Source: Breoghania corrubedonensis
GTDB lineage: Bacteria > Pseudomonadota > Alphaproteobacteria > Rhizobiales > Stappiaceae
Reading direction: 5' to 3'
NCBI RefSeq assembly: GCF_003053845.1
Contig: NZ_QAYG01000001.1
Location: forward strand, 1,308,078-1,372,077
DNA length: 64,000 nucleotides
Positions 26,619-36,015 of this stretch are shown here, piece by piece. A model generated the notes under the pieces. The model worked only from the letters and a program-made list of their open reading frames with translations, did not search any database and was not told where the DNA came from. Numbering within the stretch: the first letter of the stretch is position 1; every line of letters starts with the position of its first letter. A program made the position numbers and the translations under genes.

Positions 26619-29070
26619 GGTCAGTCTCCTTCTTGAGCTGGGGGGTGAGATTGCTGAGATCGGGAATGAGATCGGCCGCCCAGTCGGCACCGCGCTCACG
26701 CAGCCAGGCGGCGAGGAAGTCCGTGCGGCCATGTTCGGCAAAGATGCGGGCGATGGCGGTCTGATCGGTCTTGGCGGAGGTGGCGCAGAGCGCGAGCGCC
26801 ACTTCGCTCAAGCCCAGCTCGAAGAGCCGGTTGCCGCGGCGCGACTGGCAGTAATAGTCGCGCTTGGGCGTGGCGCGCGCGAGGATCTCGATTTGGCGGT
26901 CGTTGAGGCCGAAGCGGCGGTAGATCCCGGTGATCTGCGGCTCGATCGCCCGCTCGTTGGGGAGGAGAAGCCGCGTCTGGCAGCTCTCGATGATGGCCGG
27001 CGCGATCGCCGAACCATCGATGTCGCTGAGGCTTTGCGTTGCGAAGACGACGGAGGCGTTTTTCTTCCTGAGCGTCTTCAGCCATTCGCGAAGCTGGCCG
27101 GCAAAGCCCTCGTCGTCGAGCGCCAGCCAACCTTCATCGATGATGATCAGGGTCGGGGACCCGTCGAGCCGGTCCTCGATGCGATGGAAGAGATAGGCGA
27201 GCACCGCCGGTGCCGCGCCGGTTCCGATCAGTCCCTCGGTCTCGAAGGCCTGCACACTCGCTTCACCGAGATGCTCGGTCTCCGCGTCGAGCAGCCGCCC
27301 ACAGGCGCCGCCGATGCAATAGGGCCTGAGCGCCTGCTTGAGGTCATTGGATTGGAGCAGCACGGCAAGGCCGGTGATCGTGCGCTCTCCGGCGGGCGCC
27401 GAGGCGAGCGAAGTCAGCGCCGTCCAGAGATGCTCCTTGACCTCTGGCGTGAGCTCGACGCCTTCGCGCATCAGGATCGCAACGACCCAGTCGGCTGCCC
27501 AGGCCCGTTCAGCCGTCTCTTCGAGACGGGAGAGCGGCTGCAGCGAGACGCTTTGGTCATCGCCTTCGGTCAGGCCGCCGCCCAGATCATGCCAGTCGCC
27601 GCCCATGGCAAGCGCGGCTGCCCGGATCGAGCCCCCGAAATCGAAGGCGAAAACCTGGGCGCCGGCATAGCGGCGGAACTGCAGCGCCATCAGCGCAAGC
27701 AGCACAGACTTGCCCGCGCCGGTCGGACCGACGACGAGCGTGTGCCCGACATCGCCGACATGAAGGGAAAACCGGAACGGGGTCGCGCCCTCAGTTTTGC
27801 CGAACAGCAGCGGGGGCGCTGCAAGGTGCTCGTCCCGTTCCGCCCCCGCCCACACGGCGCTGAGGGGGATCATGTGGGCGAGATTGAGCGTGGAGATCGG
27901 CGGCTGTCGGACATTGGCGTAGACATGTCCGGGCAGCGATCCGAGCCACGCATCGACGGCGTTGATCGTCTCGGGCATCGCGGTGAAATCGCGGCCCTGG
28001 ATGACCTTCTCGACCAGACGCAACTTCTCGTCGGCGACGCGCGGGTCAGCGTCCCACACCGTTACCGTGGCGGTGACATAGGCGACGCCGGCATAGTCGG
28101 CGCCAAGCTCCTGCAGGGCGAGATCGGCATCGGCCGCCTTGTTCGACGCATCGGTGTCGACCAGAACTGACGCCTCGTTGGTCATCACCTCCTTGAGGAT
28201 GGCGGCGATCGACTTGCGCTTGGCGAACCACTGGCGCCGGATGCGGGTCAGGAGCTTCGTCGCATCGGTCTTGTCCATCAAGATGGCGCGGGTCGACCAG
28301 CGATAAGGAAAGGCGAGACGGTTGAGCTCGTCGAGCAGACCGGGGGTGGTCGCCGTCGGGAATCCGGTGATGGTCAGGACGCGCATATGCTCCTCGCCGA
28401 GCCGTGGTTCGAGTCCGCCGGCAAGCGGTTGGTCGGCGAGCAGCGCGTCCAGATAGATCGGCGTCTCGGGGACGCGGACGCGGTGGCGCTTCGTCGAGAC
28501 GCAGCCATGCAGATAGGTCAGCGTCTCGGCGTCATCGAGCCAGCGGCATTCGGGCATGAAGGCATCGACCAGGCGCAATACGCGGTCGGTGCGGTCGGCG
28601 AAGCCGGCCATGACCTCATGCGGATCGACGCCCTGCGTCTCGCGGCCCTCATAGAGCCAGCTCTCGGCGCGCGCGGCGTTCTCGGCCGGCGTCAGATAGG
28701 TGAAGGTGAGAAAATAGCTCGACTCGAAATGCGCATCGGCTTCCTCGAAGCTTGCCTTGCGTTCGGCGTCGACCAATGCGGATGCGGCATCGGGAAAGCG
28801 GCTGTCGGGATAGCTGTTCGAGGGATGGCGCTGCGCCTCGACGAAGATCGCCCAGCCCGATCCGAGACGGCGGAAGGCGTTGTTCAGCCGACCGGCGACG
28901 GCGACAAGCTCGGCGGGGACGGCCGAATCCAGGTCCGGTCCCCGGAACCGTGCCGTGCGCTGGAAGCTGCCATCCTTGTTGAGGACGACGCCTTGGCCGA
29001 CCAGCGCAACCCAGGGCAGGTAGTCGGCGAGCCGGGTGTTGCGATTGCGGTATTCGGCGAGGTTCATCAT
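26605..29070 (-). CDS. trbE: Conjugal transfer ATPase TrbE (VirB4-like)
   Basis: Energises pilus and channel assembly; 821 aa, the normal size. It begins MMNLAEYRNRNTRLADYLPW, the conserved TrbE start. Walker A GPTGAGKS is at 448-455 and Walker B is in LIIIDEGWLAL; DIDGSAIAPAIIESCQTRL follows. A second ATG one codon later is equally possible. It follows trbD by 16 bp and overlaps trbJ. Confidence 0.96.
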   Translation of the reverse strand: MMNLAEYRNRNTRLADYLPWVALVGQGVVLNKDGSFQRTARFRGPDLDSAVPAELVAVAGRLNNAFRRLGSGWAIFVEAQRHPSNSYPDSRFPDAASALVDAERKASFEEADAHFESSYFLTFTYLTPAENAARAESWLYEGRETQGVDPHEVMAGFADRTDRVLRLVDAFMPECRWLDDAETLTYLHGCVSTKRHRVRVPETPIYLDALLADQPLAGGLEPRLGEEHMRVLTITGFPTATTPGLLDELNRLAFPYRWSTRAILMDKTDATKLLTRIRRQWFAKRKSIAAILKEVMTNEASVLVDTDASNKAADADLALQELGADYAGVAYVTATVTVWDADPRVADEKLRLVEKVIQGRDFTAMPETINAVDAWLGSLPGHVYANVRQPPISTLNLAHMIPLSAVWAGAERDEHLAAPPLLFGKTEGATPFRFSLHVGDVGHTLVVGPTGAGKSVLLALMALQFRRYAGAQVFAFDFGGSIRAAALAMGGDWHDLGGGLTEGDDQSVSLQPLSRLEETAERAWAADWVVAILMREGVELTPEVKEHLWTALTSLASAPAGERTITGLAVLLQSNDLKQALRPYCIGGACGRLLDAETEHLGEASVQAFETEGLIGTGAAPAVLAYLFHRIEDRLDGSPTLIIIDEGWLALDDEGFAGQLREWLKTLRKKNASVVFATQSLSDIDGSAIAPAIIESCQTRLLLPNERAIEPQITGIYRRFGLNDRQIEILARATPKRDYYCQSRRGNRLFELGLSEVALALCATSAKTDQTAIARIFAEHGRTDFLAAWLRERGADWAADLIPDLSNLTPQLKKETDHEDI

Positions 29071-29086
29071 CGATTGTTCCTCGCGC

Positions 29087-29368
29087 TCAGACGGACAGAT
29101 GCGCGGGAATACGCAGGTGCCGGCGGCCGACCTCGACGAAGAGCGGGTCGCGCTTTGCGGCCCAAACCGCCGCGAGATGGCCGACCGCCCAGATCGCAAC
29201 GCCAACCAGCCAGAGCCGCAGGCCGAGGCCGACCGCGCCGGCGAGCGTGCCGTTCATGATGGCGATGGCGCGCGGGGCGCCGCCCAGCAGGATCGGTTCG
29301 GTCAACGCCCGGTGGACGGGCACCAAGAAGCCGAGCAGTTCCCCGCCCTGTTCGTCCGCGCCCGCCAT
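29087..29368 (-). CDS. trbD: Conjugal transfer protein TrbD (VirB3-like)
   Basis: Small inner-membrane protein of 93 aa. HRALTEPILLGGAPRAIAIMNG is the conserved TrbD/VirB3 start and is followed by hydrophobic segments (~35-65). The ATG overlaps the trbC stop as TGATG. Its position between trbC and trbE agrees with the family. Confidence 0.93.
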   Translation of the reverse strand: MAGADEQGGELLGFLVPVHRALTEPILLGGAPRAIAIMNGTLAGAVGLGLRLWLVGVAIWAVGHLAAVWAAKRDPLFVEVGRRHLRIPAHLSV

Positions 29369-29700
29369 CAGACGAGCGCCCCGCCGCCGAAGGAGAAGAA
29401 GGACAGGAAGAAGGAACTCGCCGCGAAGGCGATCGACAGCCCGAAGACGATCTGGATCAGGCGCCGGAACCCGCCGGACGTGTCGCCGAAGGCAAGCGTC
29501 AGGCCGGTGATGATAATGATGATGACGGCAAGGATTTTGGCGACCGGCCCCTCGATGGATTCGAGGATCGATTGAAGCGGCGCTTCCCATGGCATGGAGG
29601 AGCCGGAGGCATGGGCAGCGGGCGCCGTCACCAGGGCAATGACGGTCACCAATGTCGCGGTCGCCAGTCTCTGGCGGGCGTTACACAGAGTCTGGTTCAT
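29368..29700 (-). CDS. trbC: Conjugal transfer pilin TrbC (VirB2-like)
   Basis: Pilin precursor of 110 aa. It has an N-terminal signal region ending at about HASGSS, then two hydrophobic segments (IEGPVAKILAVIIIIITGL and LIQIVFGLSIAFAASSFFL) separated by a short basic turn, the usual VirB2/TrbC hairpin. The ATG at 29700 lies 20 bp inside trbB, so the genes are coupled. Confidence 0.92.
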   Translation of the reverse strand: MNQTLCNARQRLATATLVTVIALVTAPAAHASGSSMPWEAPLQSILESIEGPVAKILAVIIIIITGLTLAFGDTSGGFRRLIQIVFGLSIAFAASSFFLSFFSFGGGALV

Positions 29701-30706
29701 GGGTGCGTTCCTTTGCGGTTGCTGTGAGAAGAGGAAATTCCGAAGCCGTGATCGCTCCGGCGACGCGATAGTCGCCATCGGGGCCGAGACCCTCGACGCG
29801 GGCGAGTTCGGAAAGACGGCGGGCCGCGCCACGGCCTGACAGCACCGCCACAAGATCGATCGTCTCTGCGATCAGCGCGCGCGGAACGGTGACCACGGCC
29901 TCCTGGATGAGCTGTTCGAGGCGGCGCAGCGCACCGAGGGCCGAGCCCGCATGGATCGTGCCGACGCCGCCCGGATGGCCAGTGCCCCAGGCCTTCAGGA
30001 GATCAAGCGCCTCACTGCCGCGGACCTCGCCGATGGGAATGCGGTCGGGACGCAGGCGCAACGAAGAGCGGACCAGATCGGAGAGAGAGGCCACTCCATC
30101 CTTCGTCCGCATGGCGACGAGATTGGGGGCTGCGCATTGCAGCTCGCGCGTGTCCTCGATGATGACGACGCGATCGGCGGTCTTCGCGACCTCGGCAAGA
30201 AGCGCATTGGTCAGCGTCGTCTTGCCGGTCGAGGTGCCGCCGGCGACGAGGATGTTGGCGCGGGCCGCGACGCCGCCGCGCAACGCAGTGGCCTGTTCGG
30301 TCGTCATGATGCCGGCGGCGACGTAGTCGTCGAGAGTGAACACCGCGACGGCGGGCTTGCGGATCGCGAAGGCCGGGGCTGCGACCACCGGCGGCAGAAG
30401 CCCCTCGAACCGCTCCCCCGTCCCGGGCAGCTCCGCCGAGACGCGCGGGCTCCCGGCATGGACCTCCGCGCCGACATGGTGGGCGACCAGACGGATGATG
30501 CGCTCGCCGTCCTCCGACGACAGGCGCTCGCCGCTATCGGACAGGCCCTCGGAGAGACGGTCGATCCACAGCCGCCCGTCCGGGTTCAGCATCACCTCGA
30601 CGACGCCGGGGTCTTCGAGAAAGGCCGCGATGGCCGGTCCGAGCGCGGTGCGCAGCATCCGCGCGCCGCGTGCGATCCCTTCCGAATTGTTATGTGAGGC
30701 TGCCAT
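29681..30706 (-). CDS. trbB: P-type conjugative transfer ATPase TrbB (VirB11-like)
   Basis: Hexameric secretion ATPase of 341 aa. Walker A GGTSTGKT is at 156-163; the Asp box [11 protein letters not shown] and the His box [14 protein letters not shown] follow, all typical of VirB11/TrbB. It is the first gene of the trbBCDEJKLFGI operon. Two inverted repeats lie directly upstream (30711-30755). Confidence 0.96.
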   Translation of the reverse strand: MAASHNNSEGIARGARMLRTALGPAIAAFLEDPGVVEVMLNPDGRLWIDRLSEGLSDSGERLSSEDGERIIRLVAHHVGAEVHAGSPRVSAELPGTGERFEGLLPPVVAAPAFAIRKPAVAVFTLDDYVAAGIMTTEQATALRGGVAARANILVAGGTSTGKTTLTNALLAEVAKTADRVVIIEDTRELQCAAPNLVAMRTKDGVASLSDLVRSSLRLRPDRIPIGEVRGSEALDLLKAWGTGHPGGVGTIHAGSALGALRRLEQLIQEAVVTVPRALIAETIDLVAVLSGRGAARRLSELARVEGLGPDGDYRVAGAITASEFPLLTATAKERTHEPDSV

Positions 30707-30710
30707 CCGA

Positions 30711-30755
30711 TCCCCGATTCCAACGGGGACAACTAGGCGATCCCCATGCGGGGAT
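30711..30755. promoter_or_regulatory. Paired inverted repeats upstream of trbB
   Basis: Two inverted repeats share the same half-site: TCCCCG-N7-CGGGGA (30711-30729) and ATCCCC-N4-GGGGAT (30740-30755). They sit 5-50 bp upstream of the trbB start, where a repressor of the trb operon would bind. The ribbon-helix-helix protein encoded at 37109 is a candidate ligand by inference only. Confidence 0.5.
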
Positions 30756-30955
30756 GATTAAAAGAGCCTGATTTGGGGCTTATTCAACAGGTATTTAGCG
30801 GCGTAGTAGCGTAGCGTGCAAATACAGGAAAACGGCGACATCGCTTAAGGCAACCGCCCCGCCGGGACGAAAGCATGAGTTGCCGTTGAGTAATATAAAT
30901 ATGAACAGATAAAGCCGATCTTCACCTGCGGTTATTCGGCAGCGAACTGCAGTTT

Positions 30956-31885
30956 TCAGATCCGTGAAGACCTGTGGATCGCCACTCCGAACATCACGAG
31001 CAGCACACCAACCACATCCGCGGCGCTCGGTATCTGTCGCAATACGACCGCACCAATGATCGTTGCGGTCGCGGGCAGTAGCGCCAGTAGAAGGGCGAAG
31101 CTGGATCTGGGCAACCGGGACATCGCGAGTTGGTCGCAGACATACGGGATAACCGAGGAACAGACTCCAACGCCAATACCCGCAAGAATGAGCATCGGTG
31201 CGCCAAAGGCATTGAGCGCCTGCATGAAGCCGATCGGCATGACGAACAAAAGGGCGACTGACATGGCAGCGCCCAGCCGTTCCACTCCGCCCGAAGCTCC
31301 CCCTTCGGAAATCTTGTGGCCGAGAACAATGTACAGGACGAAAAGCATCCCGTTCAGCGTTGCCCAGGCTAGGCCAACAAGATCCGAGGCCAAGACCGGC
31401 GCCCCGGCGGCAAAGAGCGAGGGCACATTGATCAGCAACGTCACTCCCGCTAGCGCAAGCGCGAAGGCAAGAAGATTGCGCCCGGTTCGCAATCCCCAAA
31501 GCGCAATGCCGATGGTGCCAACGAATTCGATTGCGGCAACGAGCGCGATCGGCAACCGGTCCAGAGCGAGATAGAAAGCCGTGTTCATGATCGCAAGCGT
31601 ACCTCCGAGCGCAAGCAGGAGCAGCCGCTCGCGAGCGGTTGCGGCACGGAAGGTTCGCCAAGGTTTGGTGATGGGCGCGAACACGAGCGCTGCGGACGCA
31701 ATCCGAAACCAGGCAACGCCCAAAACCCCGACGAATGGAAACAGCAGGACCGCAAAGGACGGGCCGAGGTAGTGAAAGACCGCCGAGACGCCGAACCAGG
31801 CGTGCGGTGGCACTGCTTCCGCAACGCGGGACATGGCACCGGTTGTGCCGTTCACGGGGAGCTCGGAGGTCGCCTCATCGTTCAT
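30956..31885 (-). CDS. EamA family (RhtA-like) exporter
   Basis: Inner-membrane drug/metabolite transporter of 309 aa with about ten transmembrane helices in two EamA repeats. Sequence such as FHYLGPSFAVLLFPFVGVLGVAWFRIASAALVF and PRSSFALLLALLPATATIIGAVVL is like RhtA, the threonine/homoserine exporter. It is divergent from an Lrp-type regulator gene, a common pairing for amino acid exporters. It belongs to the cargo block inserted between copG and trbB. The substrate is inferred, not shown. Confidence 0.85.
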   Translation of the reverse strand: MNDEATSELPVNGTTGAMSRVAEAVPPHAWFGVSAVFHYLGPSFAVLLFPFVGVLGVAWFRIASAALVFAPITKPWRTFRAATARERLLLLALGGTLAIMNTAFYLALDRLPIALVAAIEFVGTIGIALWGLRTGRNLLAFALALAGVTLLINVPSLFAAGAPVLASDLVGLAWATLNGMLFVLYIVLGHKISEGGASGGVERLGAAMSVALLFVMPIGFMQALNAFGAPMLILAGIGVGVCSSVIPYVCDQLAMSRLPRSSFALLLALLPATATIIGAVVLRQIPSAADVVGVLLVMFGVAIHRSSRI

Positions 31886-31938
31886 TCTGAGATAATATAA
31901 GGCTGTTGGCGCAAAATATATGGAGGTTGAGCGATATA

Positions 31939-32436
31939 ATGGAAAGAAGGCACGGTAAAGAAAAGGCGAATGGGTCGAACACCCTTCGAATCGAAAATAG
32001 CCGGCTTGACCCCGTCGATGCCGCCATCATTCGAGAACTCTATGCCGACGCGCGCATCGCCCGCGCGGAGTTGGCACGCCGCGTCGGCCTCTCCGCGCCA
32101 AGCGTCGGGGACCGAGTTCGGCGGCTGGAGGATATTGGCGTCATCACCGGCTATGGCGCGAAGATCGATCCCGCGCGGCTCGGATATGGGTTGACGATTC
32201 TTATACGAGCGCGGCCACTGCCAGGTGAAATGAACAGCATGATCGCTGCGATTCGTGAGACGCCGCAGGTTGTCGCCTGTGATCGGGTCTCCGGAGAGGA
32301 TTGTTTCGTGGCACGGGCCCATGTCCGCGACGTGACCGAGATGGAAGCGGTCATCGACCGGATCGTACCATTCGGGGCGACGAACTCATCCGTCGTCCAA
32401 TCGACGCCGATTGCGCCGAGACTGGTCGAACTATGA
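31939..32436 (+). CDS. Lrp/AsnC family transcriptional regulator
   Basis: Regulator of about 165 aa. The N-terminal AsnC-type HTH (LDPVDAAIIRELYADARIARAELARRVGLSAPSVGDRVRRLE) is followed by an effector-binding domain with GYGLTILIRAR and CDRVSGEDCFVARAHVRDVTEME. It probably senses an amino acid and controls the divergent EamA exporter across an A/T-rich 53-bp gap. An in-frame start at 31906 exists but would overlap that gap; 31939 gives the usual length, though the GGAGG lies slightly far upstream. Confidence 0.88.
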   Translation: MERRHGKEKANGSNTLRIENSRLDPVDAAIIRELYADARIARAELARRVGLSAPSVGDRVRRLEDIGVITGYGAKIDPARLGYGLTILIRARPLPGEMNSMIAAIRETPQVVACDRVSGEDCFVARAHVRDVTEMEAVIDRIVPFGATNSSVVQSTPIAPRLVEL

Positions 32437-32524
32437 GACCGGAGGCATGATGGGCTACAATGGCATAGTCGAGGGCTACCGGGTCACGCTTCAGCGGCAC
32501 CCACGGACTCTGTCTCAGCGCACT

Positions 32525-33481
32525 CTATTTCCTTCGCTGATCGGATCCAGAACGCGACATGACAGAACCTCGTGCCAACAATGCCATGGCGCCGATCAGA
32601 AGTGCGGCGCCAAACAGGCCGACGGCTCCAAGGTATTCGTCGAATAGACTCCATGCCAGCGTCGTTGCGGTGAGCGGCTCCATCAATGACGCAATGCTCG
32701 CCACGGTCGCCCCTGCGTGCTTCATGCCGGAAAAGAACAACATATAGGCCATGGCAGTTGGCACGAGCCCGATATAGAGAAGCAGGCAGAGGCTTTGGAT
32801 CGGCATCGTCTCGGGGACCCGGCTTGCCGCGAACGGCAGCAGCAGGAGCGCGCCGACACCGAATCCGATCGCGATCAGCGAGAACGGATGATGACGTGGC
32901 GCCAGAATCCGACTGAGCATAGTGAATGCCGCGTAGCTGAAGGCCGAACCAAGTGCCCAGGTGGATCCTGCAATGATAGCGTCGCGTTCGGCGCCGGCAT
33001 CGGAAGGGACACCAACGAGCATGGCCGTGCCGATGACGCCCATGAGCAATGCGCCGATTACGAGCGGGGCAAGGTGCTCCCCCAGAATTGCGCCTGCGAG
33101 CAGCGCAACGATCAGCGGCGCGGTGCAGATGGTGACGAGTGTGGCGATGGCAACGCCGGTCGCCTCCACTGCCGTGAAGTAGAATAGCTGGTAGAGCGCC
33201 ATCGTCGCGCCGACTAGGAGGATCGCTCCAAGTTCGAGACCGGCAAAGGCAAAAGTGCGGCGGCCGACCCTAAACAGGGACAAGGCGAACAAGGGCGGTG
33301 CGGCCAGAGCCAGACGCATGAAGCCGACAAAAACGGGAGAAACATCGGCGGTCCCGTAAAGGAATTTTGAGGCCACGCCGACCGTGCCCCACAAGACGGC
33401 CGCCGCCGCGACCAGCAGAACGCCCCGAACGGCGGTCGGCGGCGACGGTTTGTCGATTTGCGCACCCACCGATTTACTCAT
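32525..33481 (-). CDS. EamA family transporter
   Basis: Inner-membrane protein of 318 aa with about ten transmembrane helices (two EamA domains). Family segments include AAAAVLWGTVGVASKFL at the start and GLVPTAMAYMLFFSGMKHAGATVASIASLMEPLTA in the second repeat. It is the second of three EamA genes in the cargo block and is divergent from a LysR gene, with a palindromic operator in the 308-bp gap. Candidate starts also lie at 33502 and 33526. Confidence 0.85.
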   Translation of the reverse strand: MSKSVGAQIDKPSPPTAVRGVLLVAAAAVLWGTVGVASKFLYGTADVSPVFVGFMRLALAAPPLFALSLFRVGRRTFAFAGLELGAILLVGATMALYQLFYFTAVEATGVAIATLVTICTAPLIVALLAGAILGEHLAPLVIGALLMGVIGTAMLVGVPSDAGAERDAIIAGSTWALGSAFSYAAFTMLSRILAPRHHPFSLIAIGFGVGALLLLPFAASRVPETMPIQSLCLLLYIGLVPTAMAYMLFFSGMKHAGATVASIASLMEPLTATTLAWSLFDEYLGAVGLFGAALLIGAMALLARGSVMSRSGSDQRRK

Positions 33482-33789
33482 TGGTATGCCTGATCGCGTC
33501 ATGGCCGCTTGTCGCCAGGCGGCCACCCCTTGGGATAAGCACTGGGCCCGATGGTGAATCGTTGCGGCGAACGATCGGCCGACGCCATGGCAATGATGCC
33601 AAATCCCTCGCCCAAAAAATTTCTCTCAAAGGGGCATTCACGGCGGCTCCGTTGTCTCCCTGTTTCATGGTTCCGCCTCGTTGCATCGCCGTTGTCGTTC
33701 GACCCCTGCGTGTTGGAGCAATCCTGAGGCCGAAGCTTCAAATCCTCCAATCTACACTATAGATTTACCATGTCGTTTATAATATAATA
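33482..33789. promoter_or_regulatory. Divergent promoter region with LysR-type palindrome
   Basis: The 308-bp gap between the EamA gene and the divergent LysR gene. At 33749-33765 it holds the palindrome AATCTA-N5-TAGATT, which fits the T-N11-A pattern of LysR operators. The sequence right of it is strongly A/T-rich, as expected for a promoter. Confidence 0.55.
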
Positions 33790-34710
33790 ATGATTATGAA
33801 CATTCGTGATATAGAAGCCTTTGTTGCAGTTGCCGAAGCGGGCTCGGTCAACAGGGCTGCCCATCGTCTGAATCTGTCGCAGCCCGCCGTCACACGTAGG
33901 CTGCAAAACTTTGAGGCAGCCCTTGGCGATGCGGCGCTGCTTGACAGGAGCGCGAAACCCCCAGTGCTGACGCCGCACGGGCGTCAAGTTCTTGAAAATT
34001 GTCGGAGCGTGCTGAAAGCGCTGCGCGAACTCAAAGCAAACTCCACGCCAGGCGTCCCGTCCGGCACATTCAGACTTGGCGTCGCACACGGGCTCTCGGA
34101 CATTGTTCTGAGCTCCCCGCTCGATGATTTACGGCAGCGCTATGCGCAGGTCCAACTGCGGATCAGCGCGCAGTGGACCAGTGGACTTGTTGAAGATGTG
34201 AGAAACGGCAGCCTGGATTGCGCCATTGCGCTGATCGAAAGCAACTCCGCTCTGCCATCCAGCCTGAACGCCGCAGCCCTGGATGTCGAGGATCTGGTTA
34301 TCGTCGGATCCCGTCAGTTCGAGCTCTCCGGCGCCAACCGCGTTGCAGGTCTCAACGACATTGCCAATCAAGGTTGGATCCTCAATCCGCCGGGCTGTGG
34401 CTATCGAGCTGCGATCCAACGACTATTCGATCGGCAAGGCATGGCTCTTGATATTGCAGCGGAGGTGTTCGGGCATGACCTTCAGCTTTCGCTAGTGGCC
34501 CGGGGCGCGGGGCTTACCATCGTGCCGCGCCGCAAGCTCGAAACCAGCATCCATCGTCCGGCACTCAGGATCATCCGTGTGTCCGGTCTGGAGTTGCAGA
34601 CGACGATTACCCTGCTTCATGGAGATGCTCTGGGAAGCTTTGCTTCGGTGACCGACTGGCTTCATGCGCGCATTTCGGCCGAGCTAAACGAACCGACAAT
34701 CACTGCATAA
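33790..34710 (+). CDS. LysR family transcriptional regulator
   Basis: Regulator of about 305 aa. The N-terminal winged HTH reads IRDIEAFVAVAEAGSVNRAAHRLNLSQPAVTRRLQNFE. The periplasmic-binding-like effector domain follows from ~90 (FRLGVAHGLSDIVL). ATG codons at 33790 and 33796 are both possible; no strong ribosome-binding site is seen, so translation may be weak or leaderless. It probably acts on the EamA gene on either side. Confidence 0.9.
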   Translation: MIMNIRDIEAFVAVAEAGSVNRAAHRLNLSQPAVTRRLQNFEAALGDAALLDRSAKPPVLTPHGRQVLENCRSVLKALRELKANSTPGVPSGTFRLGVAHGLSDIVLSSPLDDLRQRYAQVQLRISAQWTSGLVEDVRNGSLDCAIALIESNSALPSSLNAAALDVEDLVIVGSRQFELSGANRVAGLNDIANQGWILNPPGCGYRAAIQRLFDRQGMALDIAAEVFGHDLQLSLVARGAGLTIVPRRKLETSIHRPALRIIRVSGLELQTTITLLHGDALGSFASVTDWLHARISAELNEPTITA

Positions 34711-34724
34711 TCTATATTCATTAT

Positions 34725-34739
34725 ATGCATTTGTTGCAT
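34725..34739. promoter_or_regulatory. Palindrome ATGCA-N5-TGCAT before EamA gene
   Basis: A 15-bp inverted repeat, ATGCATTTGTTGCAT, in an A/T-rich gap 93 bp before the EamA start. It contains the T-N11-A spacing of LysR-type operators, and LysR genes flank the transporter on both sides. A transcription terminator is unlikely because the stem is short. Confidence 0.4.
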
Positions 34740-34831
34740 TTTATACCTTTGGGTAGGATGGAGTGAGAGCGGACGGCCGAATCCAGCGGCCATAGGTGAT
34801 ATCAGATAGATGCCGCTCATCGGGGAGCGGC

Positions 34832-35836
34832 ATGAGGAAAGCGACAGAAACAACAAGGCCGTATCGAGATAGTCCCTTCGGAGCGCCGAAGGGATTGCGG
34901 GAAATTTCACCCCACTGGGCGGCCGGAGTGCTCTTGGGTGGGCTTGGTATGCTCGCCTTCAGCGGAACGTTGCCAGCGACGCGGATCGCCGTTCCTTTTT
35001 TCGGACCGACCGTCCTCACCTGCAGTCGAATCCTCATTGCCGCAGGGCTAAGCGCGATCACCTTGCTGTTGATAAGCGGCAGATGCGTTCCCCGACGCGA
35101 TCAGTTCGTCGGCATTGCATGGACCGGCATCGGAATTGCGGTGGGGTACCCTCTGTTCGTTGCCTTGGCCGTTGAAGGCGTGCCAGCCTCTCATGGGGCC
35201 GTCGTGATCGGTCTCACGCCGGCCGCGACCGCGATTTTTTCCGTCCTGCGCGCCGGAGAGCGACCGCCTTTGCGGTTCTGGCTTGCCTGCGGAACCGGTG
35301 TTCTGGCTGTCGGGCTGTTCGCTCTTTGGGAAGGTGGCGGAAGGATAGTTCCCGCAGACGGTTGGCTTGCGGCGGCGATCCTCAGTGCCGGGATCGGCTA
35401 TGTCGAGGGCGGGCGGGTGTCGCGAGAACTCGGGGGGACTGTCACGCTGTGCTGGGCCATGATCCTGCTGGCTCCATTGGCCGGCGGCATTCTCATTGGT
35501 GCGGCCCTGAGCCGTGCTTGGTCACCTGTTCCCTGGGAGGCCTGGACAGGATTCGGATATGCCTGCGTGATCAGCATGTTTCTGGGGTCGGTCGCCTGGT
35601 ACAAGGGCCTCGCCGCGGGCGGCATCGCGCGCATCGGGCAGATCAACCTCATTCAGCCGCTTTGCGCTCTGATCTGGTCGGCTTTGCTCCTTGGCGAAAA
35701 AGTGTCTTGGCCCTTCTTCGCCACGTCCATCGTGGTTCTTTTTTCAATGGCAATTTGCCTTCGTAGCCGTGTCCGCGTAACGGATCGCGATAGGCGTGTC
35801 GATGCGGGGGAGCAGGAAAATGCCGGTAGACCGTGA
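34832..35836 (+). CDS. EamA family transporter
   Basis: Third EamA-type inner-membrane transporter in this block, 334 aa, about ten transmembrane helices. Segments GGLGMLAFSGTLPATRIAVPFFGPTVLTCSRI and ARIGQINLIQPLCALIWSALLLGEKVSW are typical of the family. The ATG at 34832 has GGGGAG six bases upstream, so it is preferred over 34796. Its stop overlaps a GTG that could extend the next LysR gene. Confidence 0.85.
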   Translation: MRKATETTRPYRDSPFGAPKGLREISPHWAAGVLLGGLGMLAFSGTLPATRIAVPFFGPTVLTCSRILIAAGLSAITLLLISGRCVPRRDQFVGIAWTGIGIAVGYPLFVALAVEGVPASHGAVVIGLTPAATAIFSVLRAGERPPLRFWLACGTGVLAVGLFALWEGGGRIVPADGWLAAAILSAGIGYVEGGRVSRELGGTVTLCWAMILLAPLAGGILIGAALSRAWSPVPWEAWTGFGYACVISMFLGSVAWYKGLAAGGIARIGQINLIQPLCALIWSALLLGEKVSWPFFATSIVVLFSMAICLRSRVRVTDRDRRVDAGEQENAGRP

Positions 35837-36015
35837 CGAAGCTGTCATTGAGGTCCGGCGTCTTTTCGCAGGCTCCGGGTTCCATTCACCAGCTTTGCAT
35901 ATTGAGCACTTTTGGCTCGGCGCACCCGATGTTGTCCGGGCGCAGCCATGCTGTTCTCGTCGGCGGACAGGAACATGCAGATAGCGAAGTTCGCCACAGC
36001 GTGGGCCCGACGGTA

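Noticed and set aside
26566-28170. Open frame of over 500 codons opposite trbE
   Set aside because: It is antisense to the conserved VirB4-type ATPase gene and has no recognisable motif.
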